NCBI GenBank assembly: GCA_902388495.1
Contig: CABMPP010000007.1
Span: 1 to 64,000 of the forward strand
Direction: 5' to 3'
Origin: an uncultured Bacteroides sp.
GTDB lineage: Bacteria; Bacteroidota; Bacteroidia; Bacteroidales; Bacteroidaceae
DNA length: 64,000 bases
Part shown: piece by piece, positions 1 through 9,259 of the stretch
How the letters are laid out: every line of letters starts with the position of its first letter
How positions within the stretch are numbered: the stretch's first letter is position 1
Program-made: the position numbers and the translations under genes
Notes under the pieces: model-generated
The model's database searches: none
What the model was told of the DNA's origin: nothing
The model's input: only the letters and a program-made list of their open reading frames with translations

Positions 1-120
1 GGGGCGTTCTTAAACCCAGGGCGTTGCCCTGGGCTGATAGATGAAAGCCCTTCAGGCTTGCTGCGCAAGTAATCCGAATGGAAATCTTGCTCCAGCGTTG
101 CGCCCCTAAATTCCCATTTA
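1..120. repeat. REP-like dispersed element, copy 1
   Basis: This copy begins at the window edge and contains the palindrome CCCAGGGCGTTGCCCTGGG, then AAGCCCTTCAGGCTTG, then a tail with AAGTAATCCGAATG. The first 66 bases match 53076-53141 with only a few changes. Bases 46-120 match the reverse complement of 52888-52966, including the AAGTAATCCGAATG segment and the final TAAATTCYCATTTA. It lies downstream of the GH144 gene. It is non-coding and no transposase is nearby. Confidence 0.8.
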
Positions 121-179
121 CCTCATAACCCTGTCAGAAACGAGCTAAACTTCTTATATCGAGCTCACGTTATCTTAAA

Positions 180-1595
180 TTAATCCCCCGTTGAAAATCC
201 CAACTTCTTCAGCCCCTCCTGCACATCCGGATGGCTCATGAACAACCGCCAAAGCAGTCCGCTGCGATAATTCTCTATCATCACGACGATGGGGCCCTGG
301 TCGATGGCAAGATAGCGCTGCGGGTACCAGTTGTCCGTTTCACTGAAAGCATCGTAGAAGCCGTAGGGGCCGAAGACCTTGTCGCCCATCTGGTAGAGGT
401 GGTGCATGACTTGTAGCGACTGCTCCGGAGTGTAGACAATGGATGAAAGGGCAGCGGTAGGGGAAATGACCCCCTGGTCATCGCGCTCATTGGGAGCATG
501 GGCGGCATAGCCGTCGACGGAGTAGCTGGCGGTGAGCCCCCAGCAGTCGGGGCCGAAGCCTTTGTAGTGCTTGGGGTTACGGATGCAGTAGGCACGGTTG
601 ACGAGGGTGAGGTTGCGCATTTCGTCGAAGTAGCTGGGGCAGTATTCATCGGTCAGTCCGGTGGGGTTGAGGCCGAGGAAGGAGTATTGCGCCCAGAAGA
701 GGGGACCGGCTTCACCGCCCTGATAGCGGAGGTGGAGAGGGATGCCTTCTACCCGGTGGGGCTGGACGATGGCACCGTTCTGTGCCCAACCTTCGTGATA
801 GACGGAGGCAGGAACGCCGTGTGTGGGCGAGGCGGCGGCAAGGATGTACATGATGAGGCATTCGTTGTAGCCGTGGACGGGGAAGTTCATGGCCCAGCCA
901 TATTCGGGACTCCAATGCCAGTAGAGTACGTTCTGGTCGCCTTGGCGATAGAAATTCCAGTCTACTTCGCGCCACAGACGGTCGATGCGGGAGGCAAGGG
1001 CGCGTTCCCTTTCTGCTAAGGCTGCCGGGGCGCGTTCTTTTTCTGCTAAAGCTGCCTGGGCGGGGGAGGAATTCTGCTTCTCTCCATTCTCTCCGGCGTA
1101 GTATTGGTGGACGGCAAGGAGGGCTTGCATGATGAAAGCCGTCTCTACCAGGTCGCCACCATTGTCTTTTTGTCCGAAGGGCTTCACCTTTCCGGTGTCG
1201 CCGTACCACCAATGCGGATAAGCGCCGTGAAAGCGGTCGGCTGTTTCGAGGAAGGAAACTATCTTTTCCATCCGTGCCAGACCTTCCTGGCGGGTGACGT
1301 AGCCACGGTCGATACCGGCAAGCAGGGCCATGATGCCGAAGCCGCTACCGCCGGAGGTGACGACGTTCTGGTCGTTCTCGGGATATACGCCGTCCATGTG
1401 GATGCGTTCGCGTGCCAGGCCGCTGTGGGGTTCGGCGCCGTCCCAGAAGTAATTGAAGGTGCGGCGTTGCACGGTGTCCATCAGGGCGTCATCGCTCAGG
1501 GCTTCCTTTCCGTTGGAGCCCGATTTCTGCGACCCGCAGGCTCCGGCGAGGAGTAGCAGGCAGAAGAGGGGGAGGTAGGTTCTAAATGATTTCAT
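180..1595 (-). CDS. GH144-type (glycoamylase-fold) lipoprotein, PUL1
   Basis: A 471-residue lipoprotein. The signal peptide ends in a lipobox at about residues 16-20 (LAGAC), so it is probably anchored in the outer membrane or periplasm. The body is the (alpha/alpha)6-barrel 'glycoamylase' family. Visible motifs are FNYFWDGAEP, GGSGFGIMALL, DRFHGAYPHW and KPFGQKDNGGDLVE. In Bacteroidetes this family includes the GH144 endo-beta-1,2-glucanases and sophorose-releasing enzymes, so the expected role is to cut beta-1,2-glucan chains to short oligosaccharides. It is the last gene of the susC-susD-GH3-GH144 run and has a close relative at 13244-14644. Oddity: residues about 179-198 carry a tandem duplication (AALAEKERA / AALAERERA) that the relative lacks. 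Family assignment is confident; the exact substrate is inferred. Confidence 0.88.
   Translation of the reverse strand: MKSFRTYLPLFCLLLLAGACGSQKSGSNGKEALSDDALMDTVQRRTFNYFWDGAEPHSGLARERIHMDGVYPENDQNVVTSGGSGFGIMALLAGIDRGYVTRQEGLARMEKIVSFLETADRFHGAYPHWWYGDTGKVKPFGQKDNGGDLVETAFIMQALLAVHQYYAGENGEKQNSSPAQAALAEKERAPAALAERERALASRIDRLWREVDWNFYRQGDQNVLYWHWSPEYGWAMNFPVHGYNECLIMYILAAASPTHGVPASVYHEGWAQNGAIVQPHRVEGIPLHLRYQGGEAGPLFWAQYSFLGLNPTGLTDEYCPSYFDEMRNLTLVNRAYCIRNPKHYKGFGPDCWGLTASYSVDGYAAHAPNERDDQGVISPTAALSSIVYTPEQSLQVMHHLYQMGDKVFGPYGFYDAFSETDNWYPQRYLAIDQGPIVVMIENYRSGLLWRLFMSHPDVQEGLKKLGFSTGD
1001..1060. repeat. 30-bp tandem duplication inside the GH144 gene
   Basis: Two adjacent 30-bp units (1001-1030 and 1031-1060) differ at a handful of positions. 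Each encodes about ten residues of the type AALAE(K/R)ERA. The length is a multiple of three, so the frame is kept. The paralogue at 13244-14644 has a single ALAEKID stretch at this point. Confidence 0.75.
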
Positions 1596-1702
1596 ATTTT
1601 AAAGTAAGATAAAGTTAGTAGTCGGGAGGGAGTTGTTAAGTAGCAAATGTCCTGTACTTAGCACGGCTCCCTCGGGGACTTAGCCCCTGTCATCTATATC
1701 TT

Positions 1703-1855
1703 GAGCACCCAAAACACCCGGATGTATTACCCTAAAAGATGGGGATGTTTTGGGGTAAAAGATCCGGGTGTTTTGGGGTAATACATCCGGGTGTTTTGGG
1801 TGCTCACTCCTAATGTGAGAGGTCTTCACTTCGGGAGTGAGAGGTGCTCACTCCC
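1703..1855. repeat. Intergenic palindromic word array (30-bp inverted repeat plus 22/23-bp units)
   Basis: This fills most of the 279-bp gap between the GH144 and GH3 genes of PUL1. A perfect 30-bp arm at 1703-1732 is repeated in inverse orientation at 1776-1805. The 43 bases between them contain further copies of the same words (GGGTGTTTTGGGGTAA and variants) at a 23-bp period. Directly after comes another pair of units about 22 bp long with the word GTGAGAGGT (to about 1855). It can form a strong hairpin between two co-directional genes. No coding potential is seen. Confidence 0.75.
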
Positions 1856-1874
1856 GGGATAAGCAACGTTCTCT

Positions 1875-4235
1875 TTATTGGAGCGTCAGCCGCGCCGTCT
1901 TTGTTGCCTGACTGCTGCCGCCGATGAAGAGATCGAAGTCTCCCGGTTCGGCCACGTGATGGAGGTTGTAGTCGTAGAAGCGGAGCAGGTCGGGGGTGAT
2001 CTTGAAAGATACCGTCTTGCTTTCGCCGGCACGGAGGAAGATGCGTTCGAAGCCTTTCAGTTCGCGGACGGGACGGGTGATGCTGCCTACGAGGTCGCGG
2101 ATGTAGAGTTGCACGACTTCGGCGCCGTCGCGCTGGCCGGTGTTGGTGACGGTGACTACGGCAGTCACGTAATCGGGAACGGCATTTGCAGCCCTGTTTG
2201 CAGCCCCCTTCAGCACCGGCGAACTCAGCGCAATGTCACTGTACTGGAAGGTGGTGTACGACAGTCCGTAGCCGAAGGGATAGAGCGGGTCGTTATCCAC
2301 ATCGAGATAGTTCGAGCGGAACTTCTCGAACCACGCACCTGCCGCCAGCGGACGGCCTGTATTCTTATGATTATAGAACAACGGTATCTGCCCCACATTC
2401 TTCGGGAAAGTCATCGTCAGTTTTCCGCTCGGGTTTACGTCGCCGAACAACACGTCGCCGATGGCGTATGCAGCCTCACTGCCACCGAACCATACGTTGA
2501 GGATGGCAGGCACGTGTTCCTGCTCCCAAGTCAGCGTCAGCGGCCGGCCGGTGAAGAGGGTGAGGACGACGGGCTTGCCGGTTTTCAGCAATGCCTGGAG
2601 CAGACGGCGCTGTACGTCGGGGATGTCAAGCTCCGTACGGCTGCTGCTTTCTCCGCTCATTTCGGAAGATTCGCCCAGGGCGGCGATGATGACGTCGGCA
2701 CTGGCGGCGGTCTTCAGGGCTTCGTCCAACAACTGCTGATCCGTGCGGTTGTCTCGCCCGAGCGAGCGGCCGAACATGGTGGCGCGTTCTTCGTAGGCGG
2801 CATCACTCGTGAGGTTGCTGCCTTTGGCGTAGGTGATGTTTACCCGGCCTGCCATCATCTCCTTGAGGCCCTCGTAGAGGGAAGGATAATCGTCGAAACG
2901 GGCGGCTACGCTCCAGGTTCCGGGCATATTGGCACGGGTGTTTCCCAGGGGGCCGATGACAGCAACGGTGCCTTGCTTGGCAAGCGGCAGTATCGGGGCG
3001 GGCAGTGAGCCGGGATGCAGCTTCACGCTGTCGTTCTTCAGCAGTACGAAGCTTTCGGCGGCTATCTGCCGGGCGGCGTCGCGGTGCTCTTTCGTAAAGA
3101 TGTCGCGCCGGGGGCGTTCGAGGTCGCAGTATTTATATGGGTTGTCGAACAGGCCGAGCTTGTACTTTGCTTCGAGGATGCGGCGGCAGGCGGTGTTGAG
3201 GGTCTGCATCGACACTTGTCCGCTCTGGAGGGATTTCTTGAGGGTGCCTACGAAGCCTTCGCTCACCATGTCCATATCGACGCCGGCATTGAGGGCGCGG
3301 GCGGAGACGGTCTGAAGGTCGCCGATGCCATGCTCCACCATTTCGGATATTCCCGTGAAGTCGGTGACGACGAAGCCCCGGAAGCCCCACGCACGGCGCA
3401 GGACGTCGGTCATCAGCCAGTGGTTGGCGGTGGCGGGCACACCGTCCACTTCGTTGAACGATGCCATCACGCTGCCTACTCCTGCCTGGACGGCAGCTTC
3501 ATAAGGATACATGTATTCGTTGAACATGCGGTTGCGGCTCATGTCTACGGTGTTGTAGTCGCGTCCCGCTTCTCCGGCGCCGTAGAGGGCGAAGTGCTTG
3601 ACGCAGGCCATGATTTCGTCGTTGCGCTTCAACTGCTGCGCGATGTCATCGCCTTGATAGCCCAGCACCATGGCGCGGGCGATGGCACCCCCCAGGAAGG
3701 GATCTTCGCCCGAGCCTTCGGAAACACGTCCCCAACGCGGGTCACGGCTGATGTCGACCATCGGGCTGAACGTCCACGAGATGCCGTCTGCTGAGGCTTC
3801 AATGGCGGCGATGCGGGCGGAGCGACGGATGGCGTCCATATCCCAGGTGCAGGACAGACCCAGGGGGATGGGGAAGATGGTTTCGTAGCCGTGTATCACG
3901 TCCATGCCGAAGAGCAGGGGGATGCCGAGGCGGGAGTTCTCGACGGCGAGGCGCTGTACGTCGCGGATTTTGGCAACGCCTTTCAGGTTGAAGAGGCCGC
4001 CGACGAGGCCTTGCTCTATCTTCCGGGCCACGTCGCTGCTCTTGGCTTGTCCGGTGGTGATTTCGCCGGTGACGGGCAGGTTGAGCTGGCCTATTTTCTC
4101 GTCAACAGTCATGCGCTTCATCAGGGCAGTGATGAAGCGGTCCATGTCTTGGGGGGATTTCTGTGCCTGCATGGCGGTGGCGGCCATCAAGGAGATGACG
4201 AGCAGCAGGCTTATTCTTCTGAAAATCTTGTTCAT
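1875..4235 (-). CDS. GH3 beta-glucosidase (BglX-like), PUL1
   Basis: A 786-residue secreted enzyme with an N-terminal signal peptide cleaved near AMQAQ (residue 24). It has the full BglX layout: GH3 N-terminal TIM barrel (about 35-370), GH3 C-terminal alpha/beta sandwich (about 395-640) and a fibronectin-III-like domain at the end (about 690-775). The catalytic nucleophile is expected at Asp292 in GFVVTDF. The GESSEMSGESSSR segment at 521-533 belongs to the acid/base region. GH3 enzymes of this subgroup in Bacteroides include beta-1,2-glucosidases that trim sophoro-oligosaccharides, and the adjacent GH144 gene supports that reading. It starts 30 bp after the susD stop, so it is cotranscribed. 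The copy at 10939-13233 is closely similar along its length. Confidence 0.93.
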   Translation of the reverse strand: MNKIFRRISLLLVISLMAATAMQAQKSPQDMDRFITALMKRMTVDEKIGQLNLPVTGEITTGQAKSSDVARKIEQGLVGGLFNLKGVAKIRDVQRLAVENSRLGIPLLFGMDVIHGYETIFPIPLGLSCTWDMDAIRRSARIAAIEASADGISWTFSPMVDISRDPRWGRVSEGSGEDPFLGGAIARAMVLGYQGDDIAQQLKRNDEIMACVKHFALYGAGEAGRDYNTVDMSRNRMFNEYMYPYEAAVQAGVGSVMASFNEVDGVPATANHWLMTDVLRRAWGFRGFVVTDFTGISEMVEHGIGDLQTVSARALNAGVDMDMVSEGFVGTLKKSLQSGQVSMQTLNTACRRILEAKYKLGLFDNPYKYCDLERPRRDIFTKEHRDAARQIAAESFVLLKNDSVKLHPGSLPAPILPLAKQGTVAVIGPLGNTRANMPGTWSVAARFDDYPSLYEGLKEMMAGRVNITYAKGSNLTSDAAYEERATMFGRSLGRDNRTDQQLLDEALKTAASADVIIAALGESSEMSGESSSRTELDIPDVQRRLLQALLKTGKPVVLTLFTGRPLTLTWEQEHVPAILNVWFGGSEAAYAIGDVLFGDVNPSGKLTMTFPKNVGQIPLFYNHKNTGRPLAAGAWFEKFRSNYLDVDNDPLYPFGYGLSYTTFQYSDIALSSPVLKGAANRAANAVPDYVTAVVTVTNTGQRDGAEVVQLYIRDLVGSITRPVRELKGFERIFLRAGESKTVSFKITPDLLRFYDYNLHHVAEPGDFDLFIGGSSQATKTARLTLQ

Positions 4236-4264
4236 AGGATATATGGGTTTTATATGGTAAATGT

Positions 4265-5788
4265 TTAGTAGTCCGGATTCTGCACCAGCACCCCATTCGA
4301 CTTATCAATCTCCGTCTGCGGCAATGGCAGCAATGCATTCTTGTCCTGGTAGTTCTTTCCGGCAGCCTGCAGCACTTCCTTGGCAATGCCCCAGCGGACG
4401 AGGTCGTAGAAGCGGTCCGGCTCCAAACCGAGCTCTACGCGGCGTTCGTGGCGGATGGCATCGCGCAGGGCGCTTTGGTTGGTGGTGGTTACCTTCGGCA
4501 GTACGCCGGTCAGCGAACCGCGGGCATGGGCGCGTACTTGCTCCAGGTAGCCCAAGGCTTCGCCTGCCAGACCTTTCTCGTTGGCGGCTTCGGCAGCCAT
4601 CAGCAACACATCGGGATAGCGGATGATGCGGATGTTCACCCAGAAGCCAAGTCGGCTCTTTATCTCCTGGCGCTTCAGCGGACTGGTATAAGCCTTCTTG
4701 TTGAAGTATGCCCCCATGGCGGTGGATACCGGAGATTCGCCCCACGGCTTGTTGGTGTTCTCGGGGGTGATGGGCTCGTCTATGCTGCGGCGGAAGTAGA
4801 GCAGGGTGGCGTCGCGGCGTGGATCGCCCGGCTCGAAGGCTTCGCCCATCTCCCGGGTAGCCATGTGCCACCCCCAGCCCAAGTCCCACTCACCGGCTCC
4901 GCGGACACCTTGTATCTGGCAGAACTGGCTGCCGATGCTGGTCGCCTCGGGCATGGCGGCGGTGGCTTCGCATTGCAACTCGAAGATGCTGGCGCCGCAG
5001 TTCTCGCCCTGGTCGGTGAAGACTTCGTCTACCGGGGTGTTGAGGTTGTAGAGGCCGGACTTGATGACGTCGGTGGAGGCATCGTACATATTATTCCAGT
5101 CGTTACGCATCATGTAGGTGCGGGCGTGCAGGGAGCGGACGGCGCCCCAGGTGATGCGGCCGGTGTATTCGGAGCTCCACGTCAAGGGCAGGCACGCCTC
5201 GGCTTCGGTGAGGTCGGCGTCTATCTGTGCGTAGATTTTCTCGGCGGTGGTCTTGGGGACGTTGGCGTCCGAGGCTTCTACTACCTTGGCGGTGACCAGA
5301 GGCACTTCTCCCCAGGCACGCACCAGGTTGAAGTAGCAGTAGGCGCGGAAGAAGAGGGCTTCGCCGCGGGTGCGGATGGCGTCGAGGTCGTCCTTGTGGT
5401 CGCTGTGGGCGATGTCGTCCAGGATCTCGTTACATTGGTAGATGATTTTATAGTTCTGTCCCCAGTAGGCACCGAGGGGGCCGTCGGAGGCGTTGTATTC
5501 AAAGTCGTCCCACATGGCGGCTTCGTTGCTGCCGTCGCCGGCGTCGCTGCCTTTTTCGGAGTCTTCGCTGCGCACCATGTGCACCAGGAAGGCGGGGATG
5601 CCGGCGGTGATGTCGTAAGAGCGCATCAGGTAGTAGACGTTATACATCTTTCCGCCGACGAGGGCGTTGGGGGCATCGTCTTCGGTGAACTGGCCCAGAG
5701 GGTCGCGGTCCAGGAAGTCGTTGCAGGAGACGAGGGCGAGGGCGGTGAAGGCCGTCGCACAGGATAGGATTAGGTTCTTTATCTTCAT
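4265..5788 (-). CDS. SusD/RagB-type surface glycan-binding lipoprotein, PUL1
   Basis: A 507-residue SusD-family lipoprotein. The lipobox LVSC is at residues 19-22 of a short signal peptide. The rest is the alpha-helical TPR-type RagB/SusD fold, with the usual conserved regions (EALFFRAYCYFNLVRAWGEVPL, RYPDVLLMAAEAANE, RHERRVELGLEPDRFYDLVRWG) and an ending ...NGVLVQNPDY typical of the family. It should cap the SusC barrel and bind glycan at the cell surface. It follows susC but is separated from it by 232 bp that hold a MITE-like inverted repeat, whereas the other susC/susD pairs in this window are 20-28 bp apart. Family assignment is very secure; ligand specificity cannot be read from sequence. 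Confidence 0.94.
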   Translation of the reverse strand: MKIKNLILSCATAFTALALVSCNDFLDRDPLGQFTEDDAPNALVGGKMYNVYYLMRSYDITAGIPAFLVHMVRSEDSEKGSDAGDGSNEAAMWDDFEYNASDGPLGAYWGQNYKIIYQCNEILDDIAHSDHKDDLDAIRTRGEALFFRAYCYFNLVRAWGEVPLVTAKVVEASDANVPKTTAEKIYAQIDADLTEAEACLPLTWSSEYTGRITWGAVRSLHARTYMMRNDWNNMYDASTDVIKSGLYNLNTPVDEVFTDQGENCGASIFELQCEATAAMPEATSIGSQFCQIQGVRGAGEWDLGWGWHMATREMGEAFEPGDPRRDATLLYFRRSIDEPITPENTNKPWGESPVSTAMGAYFNKKAYTSPLKRQEIKSRLGFWVNIRIIRYPDVLLMAAEAANEKGLAGEALGYLEQVRAHARGSLTGVLPKVTTTNQSALRDAIRHERRVELGLEPDRFYDLVRWGIAKEVLQAAGKNYQDKNALLPLPQTEIDKSNGVLVQNPDY

Positions 5789-5855
5789 AATGCTGCTTTA
5801 TTATTAATGATGAATGTAAGCTGATTATTCCGGTTTATTGTTAGTCGGACTATCC

Positions 5856-6000
5856 CGATTCCCCTCCTCCTGGGAGGAGGGGTGCCCAACGGGCGGGGTG
5901 GTAGAGAACATAATACAGGGAAATCATTCTTTCAAAGGAATTTATTTTCTCCTACCACCTCCCCCTTCGGGTACTCCTCCTCCCAGGAGGAGGAGAATGG
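5856..6000. repeat. MITE-like inverted repeat between susC and susD of PUL1
   Basis: The left arm at 5856-5908 and right arm at 5947-6000 are imperfect reverse complements about 50 bp long, separated by about 38 bp. Each arm starts with its own palindrome; the left one is CCCCTCCTCC-TG-GGAGGAGGGG. It lies 21 bp beyond the susC stop codon and 68 bp before the susD start. On the transcript it would fold into a long stem. No open frame or transposase is present. Confidence 0.85.
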
Positions 6001-6020
6001 AGATACTCTTGATTCTCAGT

Positions 6021-9000
6021 TTAGAACGTCAGATTAAACCCGAACGTATAAATCGCCGGCATCGGATAACTTCCGTCATCCACCCCGAAGGCGATGGCGG
6101 AGCCACCCAGTTCGGGCGTATATCCGGTGTTGTGCTTCCACGTCTTCAGGTTCTGGATGTTGACGTAGAGTTTCAGCGCCTGCATGCCCAGCTTCGCTAT
6201 CAGCTGCGGATCGAAACTGTACGCCAGCTGCACGTTGCGGATGCGGAAGAAACTGCCGTCCTCGATGTAATAATCCGAGTTCAGGTTGTTGATGCTGTGC
6301 TTCGTATTGAGCAGCGGCTGCGTGTTGCTGGTGCCCGGGCCGTGCCAGCGACCCATGCGCTGCTCCATGAAGTTGAACTGGCTCCAGTTGTAATTGTCCC
6401 ACGTGCGGTAAATCTGGTTGCCGGACTGGCCCATCATGTCGATGCCCAAGTCCCAACCCTTATAACTTACGCCCAGGGTGATGCCGTACGTTACGTCCGG
6501 CGTAGGGTTACCAATCATCGTGCGGTCTGCCGTTGTAATTTCCCCGTTGCCGTCTACGTCCTTGAACTTCAGGTCGCCCGGCGTCACGGTGGCGAGCGTG
6601 TTCTTCGGGGAGTTGGCAATCTCCTCCTCCGTCTGATAGACACCCTCTACCTTGTAGCCGTAGAAGTAGCCGATGGGATAGCCCGCCATGGTGTAACTCT
6701 GCTGCTTGTCTCCGGCGATGATGGAGTAACCCTCCTGCACCAGGCTCAGCACTTTGTTCTTGATGGTCGTCAGGTTACCGCCGATGGTGTACCCCCAGTC
6801 GCCTATCTGGTCGCGCCAGTTCAAGGCCAGCTCTACGCCGCGGTTCTCGATGGAACCCAGGTTGCCGATGCCCGGCACGGTGCCGGAGATGCCCGGGACT
6901 TCGGCCAGCAGGTCTTTGGTGGTCTTCTTGTAGTACACTCCCTCGAAGTGCAGGCGGTTACGGAAGAAGTTGGCTTCGGCACCGGCTTCCCATGCCTCTA
7001 CCTTCTCCCAACGCAGGTTGGGGTTGGGCAGATAAGAAAGCTGATAGCCCGGGTAGATGGCGGACGGCGTGCCGAAGACGGCGGAGTAAGCATTCGTCAG
7101 CAGCGGCTCTGCCGGATAGGCGCGGTCCAGGTTCTGGTTGCCCAGCGTACCCCAGGAGCCTTTCAGTTTCAGCATGTCCAGCCAGGAGATGTCCTTCATC
7201 CACTCTTCCTCGCTCATCAGCCAGCCGGCACCTACGGAGTAGAAGTTCTGCCACTGGTTGCCGGTGTACGAGAAGGCGGAAGAACCGTCGCGGCGGAAGG
7301 AGCCGTTGAAGAGGTATCTGCCTTTATAGTTGTAGAGCACACGGCCCAGCATAGACACGGTGCTGCGTTCCCACTGGTCACTCTTGTTGGTGGCGGTGGC
7401 GGCATCGCCGATGCTGACGAACCACTTGTCCGGATTGTCGGGGATGAAGAGGCCGACGCCTTGGGTGCGGGCTCCGTTCAGCATCTCATAGCGATTGTAG
7501 TAGGTGGTGAAGCCGGCGGTGGCCGTCAGGCTGTGGTCGCCCCAGGTATTCTGATAGGTCAGCAGGTAGTCGCTCTGCACCTTGGTTTCGGTCTGCTTCT
7601 CCTGCTCTACGCCGGTCTTGCCGTTGCCCAGGGTGGCTATGTTGCCTTCTACGCTGGCATCGTACACCTGGATGACGGGGGTGTACTTGCGGATGCTGGT
7701 GGAGGCATAGTCCATGGAGTACATCACTTTGAACTGGAAGTGCTTCAGGAAATCCCACTCGCCGTACACGTTGCCCGAACCGCGGTAAATCTCCGTCTTG
7801 TTGGTGTTGGCCTTCAGTTCCACGTCTACCATCGGGTTGTTCATCTGTGCCTTCTGAAAGTTAGGCAGCGAGGTGTACAGTCCGTATTCTTCGTTGAACA
7901 CCGGTGCCACCGGGGCGGCTCTCAATGCCGTGGCCACGCTTTTGGTATCGGCAGGCAGCATCCGTGCTCCGTTGAACTGGAAACCTACTTTGAAGTTGTC
8001 CGTCACTTTATAATCATTGCTGACGTTCAGCGTAATCTTGCTGTACTTCTCGTTCTTGATGTTTCCCTGCTCGTAGGCATATCCGGCACCGAGGTAGAAG
8101 CTGTGCTTGGCGGAGGCGCCGGTGATGCTGATGTTATTGTTGGTGATGAATCCCGTCTGGAAGATCTCGTCCTGCCAGTTGGTGTTGCCCGTCCACGGGG
8201 TGAAGTCGTATTCCGGGTTGCCTTCGTTCTTCAGCTGCTCGTTGTACAGCAGTTTGAAGCCTGCGGCATCGGTCATCGCTATCTTGTCCGTGACGGCTTT
8301 GAAGCCGAACGAACCGTTGATGTTGACGCGGGTCTGCCCTTCTTTCGCCCGTTTGGTGGTGATGATGATGACGCCGTTTGCTCCGCGCACACCGAAGATG
8401 GCAAGCGAGGACGGGTCTTTCAGAATCTCCATGGACTCGATGTCCTGCGGGTTCAGGAAGTTGATGTTGTCGTTGAACAGGCCGTCTACTACGTACAGCG
8501 GTTTGTAGCCGTTGATGGAGTTCGTGCCGCGCACACGGATTTCGGGGTCTGCACCTGCCTTGCCGGAGTTGATGACTTGCACGCCGGCTACTTTGCCTTG
8601 CAGGGCCGATACGGGGTTGGCTACCGGTTTGTTGGCAATCTCGGCTCCCTTGATGTTGGTGATGGAGCCGGTGAGGTCGCGCTTCTTGGCGCTACCGTAG
8701 CCGATGACTACTGTCTCTGCCAGCACCTGCGCATCGTCGTCCATCTGCACGTTGATTACGGACTGGCTGCCGACTTTCACCAGCTGCTTCACCATGCCTA
8801 CGTACGAGAATTCCAACGTATTCTCCGGGTCCACCTGGATGGAGTAATTTCCATCCAAGTTCGTTATCACCCCGTTGGAGGTGCCCAGCACCAGTACGGA
8901 AGCTCCGATCAGCGGCTCGCCCGTGGAGTCGGTCACGGTGCCGGTTACTGTTTTGGTCTGCGCAAGTACGGGCACTGTTGCCAGCAGCACAGATACTGTT

Positions 9001-9059
9001 AAGAATAGATTCTTGAGCCACGAGGCTCTTTCCATAGGAAGTTTAGGCTTCTTCTTCAT
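6021..9059 (-). CDS. SusC/RagA TonB-dependent outer-membrane transporter, PUL1
   Basis: A 1012-residue SusC-type receptor. An N-terminal signal peptide (cleavage near VLAQ, residue 34) is followed by the carboxypeptidase-D-like regulatory domain (VTGTVTDSTGEPLIGASVLV, about 38-110), the TonB box ETVVIGYG (about 115-122), the plug domain (about 130-240, with LYVVDGLFN and the RGANGVIIITTK end) and a 22-strand beta barrel ending in ...YTFGFNLTF, the aromatic C-terminus needed for outer-membrane assembly. It is the first gene of PUL1 and should import oligosaccharides together with the SusD downstream. I found no clear TAnnTTTG box in the 140 bp upstream. No regulator is attached to PUL1, so control may come from the PUL2 regulator (inference). 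Confidence 0.95.
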   Translation of the reverse strand: MKKKPKLPMERASWLKNLFLTVSVLLATVPVLAQTKTVTGTVTDSTGEPLIGASVLVLGTSNGVITNLDGNYSIQVDPENTLEFSYVGMVKQLVKVGSQSVINVQMDDDAQVLAETVVIGYGSAKKRDLTGSITNIKGAEIANKPVANPVSALQGKVAGVQVINSGKAGADPEIRVRGTNSINGYKPLYVVDGLFNDNINFLNPQDIESMEILKDPSSLAIFGVRGANGVIIITTKRAKEGQTRVNINGSFGFKAVTDKIAMTDAAGFKLLYNEQLKNEGNPEYDFTPWTGNTNWQDEIFQTGFITNNNISITGASAKHSFYLGAGYAYEQGNIKNEKYSKITLNVSNDYKVTDNFKVGFQFNGARMLPADTKSVATALRAAPVAPVFNEEYGLYTSLPNFQKAQMNNPMVDVELKANTNKTEIYRGSGNVYGEWDFLKHFQFKVMYSMDYASTSIRKYTPVIQVYDASVEGNIATLGNGKTGVEQEKQTETKVQSDYLLTYQNTWGDHSLTATAGFTTYYNRYEMLNGARTQGVGLFIPDNPDKWFVSIGDAATATNKSDQWERSTVSMLGRVLYNYKGRYLFNGSFRRDGSSAFSYTGNQWQNFYSVGAGWLMSEEEWMKDISWLDMLKLKGSWGTLGNQNLDRAYPAEPLLTNAYSAVFGTPSAIYPGYQLSYLPNPNLRWEKVEAWEAGAEANFFRNRLHFEGVYYKKTTKDLLAEVPGISGTVPGIGNLGSIENRGVELALNWRDQIGDWGYTIGGNLTTIKNKVLSLVQEGYSIIAGDKQQSYTMAGYPIGYFYGYKVEGVYQTEEEIANSPKNTLATVTPGDLKFKDVDGNGEITTADRTMIGNPTPDVTYGITLGVSYKGWDLGIDMMGQSGNQIYRTWDNYNWSQFNFMEQRMGRWHGPGTSNTQPLLNTKHSINNLNSDYYIEDGSFFRIRNVQLAYSFDPQLIAKLGMQALKLYVNIQNLKTWKHNTGYTPELGGSAIAFGVDDGSYPMPAIYTFGFNLTF

Positions 9060-9177
9060 TGCATTAATTATTAGTGGATAACTTATTTCTGTGTGAGATG
9101 GAACAATCAGGAGGCAAAAAAGATTTTGTTTCCTTATAAATCGTTGGCTTTTAACACATGCCCGAGAAGGGGGGATG

Positions 9178-9206
9178 TTGTTTATCGGAGAAATGTGTTA
9201 CCTTTG
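9178..9206 (+). promoter_or_regulatory. Bacteroides-type promoter of the AAA ATPase gene
   Basis: TACCTTTG at 9199-9206 fits the Bacteroides -7 consensus TAnnTTTG. TTG at 9178-9180 sits 18 bp upstream as a -33 element. The gene starts 54 bp downstream. The 13-bp word GAGATTGCACCAT occurs at 9228-9240 and again at 9249-9261, 21 bp apart; the second copy includes the AT of the start codon, so it could be an operator or a translational control site. Confidence 0.6.
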
Positions 9207-9259
9207 TATCGCTTCAGCGTATGAAGAGAGATTGCACCATTATATAAGGAGATTGCACC

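Noticed and set aside
5838..9002. 1054-residue plus-strand open frame opposite susC of PUL1
   Set aside because: It is the antisense shadow of the high-GC susC gene: rich in Val, Gly and Arg, no family pattern, and it begins inside the MITE-like element.
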